Source of the DNA: a virus
IMG/VR virus record: IMGVR_UViG_3300025674_000315
Coordinates: 1 to 26,656 of that record
Strand: one strand, 5' to 3'
Length of the DNA stretch: 26,656 nt
A program made the position numbers and the translations under genes. A model generated the notes under the pieces. That model searched no databases, was not told the DNA's origin, and was given only the letters and a program-made list of their open reading frames with translations. The stretch's first letter is position 1; each line of letters starts with the position of its first letter. Shown here in pieces: positions 1 to 10,800 of the stretch.

Positions 1-1881
1 GCGTTCACTCAATATACAACTCTAGATTTTGAAGAAATCAAGGCTTCGATCCGTGATTATTTGAGGTCAAACTCAAATTTTACTGATTTTGACTTTGAAG
101 GATCGAATATGTCGATCCTAATTGACACATTAGCGTACAACACATACGTTAATTCTTATAATGCAAACATGGTCGCTAATGAGGCCTTTCTCGACAGCGC
201 TACATTAAGAGAAAATATCGTTGCATTAGCAAGAAATATTGGTTATGTACCCAGATCACGTCGATCTTCAACTGCCAGAATCAGTTTTACCGTCGATTTG
301 GGTGCGGGACAAACAAAATCATCTTTGACCCTCAAGGCGGGTCTTGTGGCCATCGGAGATTATCAAAATACTAACTATACATTCTGCATTCCACAAGATA
401 TCACCAATCCTGTAAACAGTGGGCTTTGCAGTTTTACCCTTGATATCAAAGAAGGAACATATTTAACCAAAGAGTTTAGAGTAGACACGTCTCAAGCCAA
501 TCAAAGATTTGTCATTCCAAATTCTTATGTCGATACTTCTTCAATTGTAGTTAGAGTTAGAGACTCTGTTGGATCTACTAATACTAGAACTTGGAATTTA
601 GTTGATAATATCGTTGGTGTTAAAACAACATCAGAAACTTTCTTAATTCAAGAAGTTCAAGATGAAAAGTATGAATTGCTTTTTGGTGACGGACAACTGG
701 GTAAAAAACTTTCCAATGGAAATATTGTAAATGTTTCCTATATCACCACCAATGGTCAGGGTGGGAATGGTGTTCGTAATTTTGCTTTTGCTGGAACTAT
801 CGTTGATAATGATGGTGCAAATGTAACAAGTGGAGTTTCACAAATTATCACCGATATTCCATCAAGAAATGGTTCAGAAGTCGAATCTATATCTACAATC
901 AAAAATCTCGCACCACGGTTTTACGCTGCACAACATCGTGCCGTTACAGCTTCTGATTATGAAACTATTATTCCAACAATATACCAAAATGCAGAAAGTG
1001 TAGTTGCTTATGGAGGAGAATCTGCGGATCCACCTCAATTTGGAAAAGTTTTTATATCCATAAAACCAGTAAACGGCCAGTTTGTTTCTGATTTTGATAA
1101 AAGATTACTCTTAGATAAGTTAAAGGGATATTCTGTTGCTGGAATTAAACCAGAATTTATTGATCTTAAGTTTTTATATGTGGAACTTAATAGTTCTGTT
1201 TACTACAACAGTAATTCTATTCAAAATTCTGACGTTGTAAAAACTCAAGTAATTTCAAACCTAACAACATATGCAAATTCTTCTGATTTGAATAAGTTTG
1301 GGGGAAGGTTTAAGTATAGTAAAGCACAAAAAATTATTGATGATACCAGCACCGCTGTTACATCAAACATTACTAGAGTTAAAATGCGTAGAGATCTTGA
1401 GGCCAACACCTCAAATCCCGCTCAATATGAATTGTGTTATGGAAATGCGTTTCATAACAGAAGAGAAGGATTTAATATCAAATCAACAGGTTTTAATGTA
1501 GATGGAGTTCTTGGAACTGTCTACATGGCGGACGAATATGTTTCTCCAACAATGGGAAGACTATTCTTCTTTACAATAGGTGATGATCAGGTTCCTATTA
1601 TTATAAAGAAAAACGCCGGCACTGTTAAATATGACGTTGGTGAAATTCTTATAGATACAGTACGGATTGTATCCACTATTAAATCAGATAATATTGTTGA
1701 AGTGGAAGCGATTCCAGAATCTAATGATATTTTGGGGTTGAAAGATCTTTATGTGCAGTTGGCAATAGATAAATCCACCATTACCCCTGTATCTGATGTA
1801 GTCGCTTCTGGTGCAGACCTTTCTGGAACCAGTTTTGTTACAACATCTAGTTTTTCAAACGGCAAATACTATAGAGAATAA
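1..1881 (+). CDS. gp6: Baseplate wedge protein gp6, 5' end cut by window
   Basis: Baseplate wedge subunit of the gp6/J-like family, which in T4 forms the ring of dimers that ties wedges together around the baseplate hub. The reading frame is open from base 1 to the TAA at 1879-1881 (626 codons seen; T4 gp6 is about 660 aa), so only the first few residues are missing. Matches to T4 gp6 as I remember it: the N-terminal stretch DFDFEGSNMSILIDTLAYNT (near 91-150), the FGDGQLG ... YITTNGQGGNGV region (near 685-770), the AVTASDYETI motif (near 940-970) and the following KVFISIKP segment. The first in-frame alternative start, TTG at 61, lies inside the conserved N-terminus and is not the real start. 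The stop overlaps the next ATG by one base (TAATG), suggesting translational coupling with the gp7-like gene. Confidence 0.95.
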   Translation, partial: AFTQYTTLDFEEIKASIRDYLRSNSNFTDFDFEGSNMSILIDTLAYNTYVNSYNANMVANEAFLDSATLRENIVALARNIGYVPRSRRSSTARISFTVDLGAGQTKSSLTLKAGLVAIGDYQNTNYTFCIPQDITNPVNSGLCSFTLDIKEGTYLTKEFRVDTSQANQRFVIPNSYVDTSSIVVRVRDSVGSTNTRTWNLVDNIVGVKTTSETFLIQEVQDEKYELLFGDGQLGKKLSNGNIVNVSYITTNGQGGNGVRNFAFAGTIVDNDGANVTSGVSQIITDIPSRNGSEVESISTIKNLAPRFYAAQHRAVTASDYETIIPTIYQNAESVVAYGGESADPPQFGKVFISIKPVNGQFVSDFDKRLLLDKLKGYSVAGIKPEFIDLKFLYVELNSSVYYNSNSIQNSDVVKTQVISNLTTYANSSDLNKFGGRFKYSKAQKIIDDTSTAVTSNITRVKMRRDLEANTSNPAQYELCYGNAFHNRREGFNIKSTGFNVDGVLGTVYMADEYVSPTMGRLFFFTIGDDQVPIIIKKNAGTVKYDVGEILIDTVRIVSTIKSDNIVEVEAIPESNDILGLKDLYVQLAIDKSTITPVSDVVASGADLSGTSFVTTSSFSNGKYYRE

Positions 1882-4800
1882 TGATCGACACTAGTTTGCA
1901 AAAGATTCAGATCAACCAGGTAGTTCACAGCCAATTACCTTCTTTTGTTCAAGAGGAAAATCCTCTTTTCGTCGATTTTCTCAAAACATATTATACAGGA
2001 CAAGAATATCGTGGTGGAAATATTGATGTTGTCCAAAATTTAAACGAATATCAAAAAGTAGAGACTTTTAGTGGTAACGAAAATCTTATTGGATTTACCA
2101 CTTGCACTTCTGCAGTTACTTTTTATGATTCAACCATCAATGTTGTGTCTACTGATGGTTGGCCAGAAAAATATGGTCTTTTAAAGATCAATAATGAAAT
2201 TATCACATACACTGGAAAGACAAAAACGTCTTTTACTGGATGTGTTCGCGGATTTAGTGGTGTAGAAACTTTACATCATAGTTCAGATCCAGATCAACTT
2301 GTATTTTCACAAAGTTCTGCAGAATCACATAAAAATGATACTCAAGTAATCAACTTGAGTAACTTATTTTTACAAGAATTTTGGAAAAAGACCAAAGAAC
2401 AGTTTTTACCTGGATTTGAAGATAGACAATTAACCAATGAGGTAGATAAAGCTAATTTTTTACGTCAGTCTAGAGATTTATATTCTGCTAAGGGTACTGA
2501 TGATGCTATATCTATCCTGTTTAGAGCACTTTTTGCAAAACAAGTAGAAGTAATTAAGCCAATCGAATATCTTATTGCTCCATCGGATGCAGACTATGTA
2601 GTTGGTAATGATATTGTAGCCGAACTAATCAGTGGCGACCCATCAAAAATTATTGGACAAACTCTAAGACAAACAAATAACGATTTTGCTTCCGCTTCAA
2701 TTTTCAACGTAATAAGAAATCAAAAAAATGGAAGAAACTACTATATCATCAGTCTTGGTAAGGTAACTCAAAAAGGTGTCTTTAACATTACTGGAGGAAC
2801 TGCATTAACTAATAATGTTTCTTCGGGTTCAACCGTATTGACGGTAGATTCAACTCTAGGATTCCCAGAGTCGGGATTATTTTATGTTGGAGCTGGAATT
2901 ACTGTAGGAATAGCCACTTATACTAGCAAATCATCAACTCAATTTTTTGGTGTAACGGGAATTTCTTCTGCATATCAGGCCGGGCAGTTTGTTAGATCTT
3001 CGAACACGATATATTCCTACGAAGAAGGAGATATTAAAAAACCAGTCATTTTCAGAATGACGGCCGTAGCAAAAACATCTCCTCTTGATAATGCTGCTTT
3101 CTTATATCCAGGGGATATCTTAAGGGCCAAAAATCTTGGTAACTACTCTTTAGCCAGTAACTATAGGCTCAATAGTTGGATTCATAATGTCAAAACAACT
3201 TCCAATGTTGCAAAAGACATTGGAACAAATACCTCAAATATTGATATTGTAACAAATACAATTAATACTACAGATCCACATCTATTAAAACTTGGTGATC
3301 CAGTTACACTTGTCGATACAAGTTCTGCCATTGCACAGAATGTGGAAGGAACGGTGTCATCTGTTGTTTCTTCTAATTCTTTTCAAATTACTATTACCAC
3401 TGGTAGTTTGTCTGTAAATAGATCCTACAAAGTACGATTAAACACTATTTTTGCATCTTCAAATGAACCAACTATCAAGGTTGATAAATTTGTTGCAAAT
3501 GTTCAGAACACATACAGTGATAAGTTAAATGAAAATGTTTATGTGACTTCTGGTAGTTTACCAGCTTATAAAATTTACGCAACTAATAACAAAAAAACAT
3601 TTAGTGCTGGAAGTGTATCTAATAACTCAATTACTATTAATAGTCATGGATTATTTACTGGAGATCTTGTAAGATATAGTCCTGTTGGAGCTGGTCAAAG
3701 TTCTATTGTTGGTTTGACCACTAATGCAAATTATGCAGTAACTAGAATTGATGAAAATACAATAAAATTATCTCAAAGTATTAGTGACGCTTCTGTAAAA
3801 AGATTCCTGAACATTTCTAGTGCAGGAACTACCCATCAAATTATTCCTTCAAATCTGGCCGGAAAACAACTTTCACATCAGAACTTTTTGAGAAAATTTT
3901 CTGATACACCATCCTTAAATGAATACAGAAAACCACTTCAAAACGAAACTATTGGAATGTTTCGTAATGGAGTTGAAATTGTATCAAATAGATCTGGTGA
4001 TTCGATTTGGTATGGTGTCGTAAAAAATCTTGAGGTGAGGAACGGTGGATCTGAATATGATGTTTTATATCCACCAAATATTAATATTTCCGATTCTGTA
4101 GGAACAGGTGCTACTGCATATGCTATTGTTGAAAATGGGAAATTCGAGTCTATTGAAGTAATTTCTGGTGGTTATGATATTAAAAATATTCCACAAATAA
4201 CAATAACTGGTGGTAATGGCACTGGAGCAACAGCTGTACCTAGATTAAAGGAAACTTACACTACTAGATTCTTTAACCCAGATTTAGATGTAAATACAGC
4301 AACTGATAGAGTAACATTCCAAAACAGACATTTGTTTGATAATGGTGAGTCTGTTTACTATAAAAAAGCCCAGGGTTTTGCAGCAGTCGGTGGCCTAATT
4401 GATAACTCACTGTACTATTTGCATGTTGTTGATGATTTTGCCGTTCAGTTTATGTCATCATATGATGATGCTGTTGCTGGTATTAATCCAATTAACTTGA
4501 CTAGTAGAACTACTGGTACTAATACACTAACATCAACAAAGGTTAGAAAAGTCGTTGATAGTGTCGTCATAACAAGTAAAGGTTCTGGATACTCTAACAG
4601 AAAATCTGTTGTATCAAATTCAATCTATCCTCCTGTAGATTATACAACAGTCGATGATATTAACTCTGGAATTAGCACCTCAAATAATTTTATCTTCTTT
4701 AGAGATCATGGTTTTAATGATGGAGATCTAGTTGAATATAGATCTAATGGGCCAATTTCTGGATTATCTACAACACAGAATTATTATGTTTTACGACTCG

Positions 4801-7800
4801 ATGAAGATAGATTCAGGTTATCTTCTGCTGGTATTGGCACTACGACGACCAAACAAAATTACGACAGACGAGATTATGTAAAATTTGGTAACTCTGGTAC
4901 TTCAACACATACATTTAAATATCCAGACATTCATGTCAATATTGAAAGTATTAGTGGAGTTGCCAATACCGCATATTCATATCCAAGATTAAGACCAGTT
5001 TGTCAGGGAAATATTACACAATGTCCAATAACTTCTGTTGGAACTGGATATGGATCAACAGATACTCTTAATGTACATAGAAGACCAGACATAACTGTTT
5101 CTAATGGTTCTAGGGGTCTTATAGATGTTGTTATTTCCGATGGAAAAATTGTAAGGGCCTTTATTAAAGATGGAGGTGGTGGTTATGCCACACCACCAAC
5201 TATTGAGATTAGGGGTGATGGTAAATTTGCAAAAATTGTTCCAACAGTAACTAATGGTGTAATTACTTCGGTTTCTATTGTTGATTCTGGAAAAGATTAT
5301 ACTCAAGAAAAAACAACTGTTGTTGTAATCCCATCTGGTAGAGGTGCAAAGATAATTGCCAATATCAAGAAATGGGAAGTTGATTTCTTTTCAAAAAATA
5401 GAAAAAATATTAATGAAAATGACGATGGTATTTTATTACCAAGTCAAAATGAACTCTATGGTCTGAGATATTCTCATGCGTATGCATCAAGAAAACTAAG
5501 ACAAGTTCTTGATGACAATATTGAAAGTGATTTTAGTGAAAAGTCGTCAGTAACACATTCTCCTATTCTTGGATGGGCGTATGATGGATCGCCAATCTAT
5601 GGTCCATATGGATACGGAACTCCTACTGGTGGGGCTGTAAGGAGAATGGTTCCTAGTTACACTTTGGTATCTAAAGGAAATAGACCTCCAACTGGAGTAT
5701 ATCCATTAGGATTCTTTGTGGATGATTATGTTTATACTGCAGACGGTGACTTAGATGAATTTAATGGTAGGTTCTGCAGAACCCCAGAGTTTCCAAATGG
5801 TGTTTATGCGTATTTCTGCACCATTCAGGCCACTAATAGTTCTACCTCTCCATTTGTAAATACAAGAGAACCGGCGTTCCCATATATTATTAATGGATTT
5901 AAGTATAAAAAAGATGAGTTCAACTCAGATCCAGGATCTCTTCAGTCCTTGGATATTCTTAATAGTGGAGATCTTGTAAGAAATACTTATTATTATAAAT
6001 TTGGAGTATCGAATTCAAACTATGATTATCTTACAAAAAATCAGTTAGATGATACTCAGTTAATTGTAAGATCAACAAAACTTAGTGGTATTCACACTGT
6101 TACTGTTATTCTTCCTGGAGAAAATTATAAAGTTGGGGATAGAGTACGATTTAACAATTTAAATTCTGGTGGTAGTGGAGCTACTGCTAAAATTAAGACT
6201 CTTGTTGGAAAGGGATTATCAACTCTTACATATACTACAAAAATAGTACCAAATGTTTCTTTCCAGTACAAGGATAGAGTTGTAACTGGTATTGCAAGTA
6301 CTTCACATGGTCTCAATGATCAAGATATTGTAGTAGTTTCTGGTATCTCAACTGGGGAATTAAAATTCATTGAAGGTCCACATGTAATTTCTGTATCTTC
6401 AATTACTGGACGTTTGGATGAAACTGTTCCACCACAATCTTCCACTGGTATCACAACCACTATTAAATTGGAGATTGCAGGACCATCGGGCCAAATTGAA
6501 ATTGACGATACTATTGGAATTGGAACCGAAAGACTTACAGTTCTTGATGTAAATGAATCATTTAATCTTTACAGAGTTCGTAGAGAAACTGGATTTGCAA
6601 AAACTCATTTTGCTGGTGCGACAGTTCATTTAGATCAAAGAAAATTCAGTTATCCTGTTGGAGTTCAAACAAATTTAGTAACTAGAACAAATAGAAAACT
6701 AGTATTTAATCCTCAGTCCACAATTGGATTTGGAACTGCCGAGACTATTCAAAATATTGTTGGTATTGGAACAACAATTGTAGTTAGAGTTAAGGCCACA
6801 GATGGAACAGTATTAAATGATCATGATTTACCTCCATCGGGATCAACTGCGGATAACGCAATTAGTATTGTCAATCATGGATTTAAGACTGGACAAAAAT
6901 TAACGTATGGAGCTGGTCCAACTGGTGCAGCACTAACAGTTTCAAACAATCTTGATCTTTCAAATCCATTCCAATTAGTTGAAGGTCAATTTGTGTATGC
7001 GGTTAAAAAGTCCAATAATCTTATTGGTATCACAACTACGATCGCTGGTATTGGAACTACTACTACATCTCTTTATTTTAGTGTAATTGGAGAAGGAACA
7101 GAACACACATTTACTGAAACAAATAAAGGTTATTTGGGGCATGTTGAAAGATATGATGTATCTGTAAGAACAGTTCAACCGCATACACTAAAGACAGGCG
7201 ATAAAATAAAACTCGATTTATCTCCAAACACTACAGTATCAAAAACTATCGAATATGATACATTATCAAGAAAAACTCTCGTTGATGGGTATTATGTTTC
7301 TGCAGCTTCAACTTTTGTTGGTGTTGGTGTAACAAACTCTTTGGTTACAATTACATCTCATGGTTGGGATGCTGGTGATAAAGTTCTTTATGAGTCTGGC
7401 TCAACATCGGTTACTCCATTAGTTGATCGTGGGGAATACTTTGTTCAAAAAATTAATGACAATCAGTTTAGATTATCTACAAACTATGAAGATTCGGTAA
7501 GATTTGGTGGCACATACATTGGAATCACTAGTTTTGGTTCTGGTGTTCACAAATTATCAAGAATCAATCCACACATTGTTGCAACAAGAGGTCAAACTGT
7601 CGGATTTGCCGTTTCTGATGGATCCCTACAAGATCTGAAATTGGAATTCTTTGAAGATGAAAATTTTGTAACAAGATACGATGGTGCTGGTATTTCTACG
7701 GAAATTGTTAGAAGTGGAACTCCTGGAGTTTCTGGGGCCGTTGTTAATTTGAAACTAACAAACAATGTTCCAAGTCCTCTGTTCTATAAATTAACCCCGA

Positions 7801-10800
7801 TTAACTTGAACACTGTTGATGTTTCTAAGAGAGATACAACACCAGATAAAACTGTAATATCTGGATCAAAAATTATCATTGAGAACAGTGTCTATTCTGG
7901 TACTCATTCGATTTCAACAACAACCGTAGATAGATTTACATATCAAACTAAAAAACAACCAGAAACTAGTACATATACGTCATCTTCTGGTATTTCTACA
8001 TTTAAATACACAACAGGTTCTGTCAATGCTCGTGGTGGTATTAATGAAATTGACGTTAACTTTGGTGGTTTAGGTTATCTGAGAAATCCTGGAGTATCCA
8101 CAATTGTCACAGACACTGGTGTAAATGGTTTATTGCGATTATATGATTCTAGTGTTGGTAAAATTGGTGAATCTGAAATGTTGAAGATTGGATATGAATA
8201 TCCATCAGATAAAACAATTCAACCAAGTGTAGACCTACCCATTGTTGTAACCGTAAGTAATAATTTTATTCTTGACAAAGTTGGTGTTGTTACTGCTGGT
8301 AGAAACTATGTTTCTGCTCCAGATCTTATCGTTCCAGATAGGCCAGATGTACAACTGACATCTGAACTGAATGGTACTTCAGTTGGTAGCGTGACGGTTG
8401 ATGTTGTCGGAAGAGGATTTAATGAAGTTCCAAATCCACCAAGAATTATTGCGGTTCGTAATACTAATGGTATTGGTATTGTTTCTACCAGTTCAAACGG
8501 TGTTACAAACTTCTTAACATTGGTACAACCAATTGACGGTTGGAAATCTGATGGTTCTGATTTCCCATTTGCTGTTGGTGATAGAATTTTCGTTGAGGGA
8601 GTTGGAACTGCACAGACTACTTTTGCAACCAAGGGTGGATATAATTCCGAAAATTATGATTATGCATTCTTTACAGTAAGAAGTAGAACTCCATCTTCTT
8701 CACAAATTACCTATTCCATCGCCGGACTTGGTACAACGGGTGGAACTTTTGATCCAGATCGATCTGCTGGTAGAGTAATTAAACAAAAAGATCTTCCAAC
8801 TTTTAGTGCTCTACTGACACCAGAACCTTTCTTCTTTGGTGAACCAGTAACTTATGGTGCAAATGGCCGTGGATTTGTTCTTGATAATGAAGGATATAAT
8901 CCTGTAACTAATACACTAAGACTTAGATCATTAACAACTACATTGAAAAATGGTGATGTAATTAAAGGAAAATTATCTGGTGCTGAGGGAACTGTAAGAA
9001 ACGTATCTCAATTTGAAGATTTCTTCATCACAGACTTTTTCTCCGAAAGATCAAAAGGTTGGCAAAAAGAAACTGGAAAACTAAACAACGATTTCCAGAA
9101 AATTGAAGATAGTGATTACTATCAAAACTTCTCATATTCACTTAAGAGTGAAGTCCCATATGAGAACTGGAAATCGGCAGTTGACAGCATTGTTCATCCT
9201 ACTGGGTATAAGAATTTCTCCGACTTGATTATTAACTCACAACCCGAAGTTGGATTTGCCAGAAGTGAAGATTTAAAAGTAAAAGAAGTTGCATCTGATA
9301 CTAGCCTGTCTATTAATATTGATAATGTAAAATCTCTCTATACTAGAGATGACTTTGATATTGGTGGAGAAGAAGTTCTTTTCAACGGTATTTCTAAATT
9401 TATTACACTGAAAAATAGAAAAATTGCGGCCTTCATTAACATTATTTCTAATAAGGTCGATTTGATCGATGATATTTCACCACAATTTACTGGAATTGGC
9501 ACTACAACCTCTGCTTTAGTGGTTGGACTCAGTAGTTTTAGATTAACAAATTCTGGAAATCCTCTGTTTACCAAGAGTTTTAATCCATCGGATACTGGTG
9601 TTATTTCTGTAGGTTCTTCCGTTTTTAGAATTAACAATCACAACTTCCAAACAGGTGAAAGAATTAAATATGATCCAGGAAACGGAGTTTATGGAAGTAA
9701 CAGAATTGACATTGTTACTAGTAATGTGGTTCTTGGTGGTGTGTCTACAGATAAAATGCCTTCTGAGTTGTTTGCAATTAAGTTGAACAACAACCAGTTT
9801 TCTGTTGCTGGTCTTAAGACTGCCGCTGAAACTGGAGATGCATTAACATTCAATGGTGTTGGTTCTGGTTCTAATCACTCATTTGATGTTCTGAGAGCTG
9901 ATGATAGAGTTATTATTGAAATTGATGAGATCATTCAAGCTCCACTTTTCAAAAAGAAAGTATCTGTTGCCCTTGATGAGGCCGTAGGAATTGCATCTAC
10001 AACGATTAAAGTAGTCGGTGTTACATCAATAACTGGAAATGATCTCTTGAATATTGACAATGAAATCTTAAGAATTAAAAATGTTGGATTTGGTTCAACC
10101 AATGTTCTTTCTGTTGAACGTGGCATCTTTGGTTCTGTGGCTGCAGCACATACTGTTGGTGCTGCTGTTACAATGCGTGGTGGCAGTTTCCACATTGTAA
10201 AGGATGTAATTTATTTTGTAACTCCTCCATATGGTCCATCTGGTGTTGCCACAGCAAATCCTGGAGTATCAACTAATTCCACTTTCCAAGGAAGAGTATT
10301 TAATAGAAAAGATCCAACAACTAACTTTATTTTTGATGATATTTCTCAAAACTTCACTGGTGTTGGAAAAACATTTACTCTTCTTCAAGATGATGCGGAT
10401 GTAAGTGGTATTGTTACGACAGTTAATGGTCCAGAAGTTGTTAACAACGGAATTATTCTAATTAACAATATTCCACAAAGGCCAACCGTTGATTTCAACA
10501 TGGCCGAAAGAACTGATCCTGGTATTGGTGCTTCAATATTCTTTACTGGAGATGATCGAGAAAGTCTTCCCAGAGGTGGTATTGTAGATGGTTATTCCAT
10601 CGGAATTGGTTCTGGATATCAACCAATTGTAGCCGCGGCAGCAACTGCAATTATCAATGGTGCTGGTGCAATTGAAAGTGTTGTAGTGACTGGTGGTGGT
10701 TCTGGTTACCGTTCTGGCCCCGTTCCAATTCAGGTTTTAAACCCTCTCGGAATTGGATCAACCGCAGTTCTTCAAGCCACCGTTGGAACTGCAGGCACCA

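Noticed and set aside
61-63. TTG at 61 as the start of gp6
   Set aside because: The frame stays open to base 1 and the upstream residues (TTLDFEEIKASIRDY) belong to the conserved gp6 N-terminus; the true start is outside the window.
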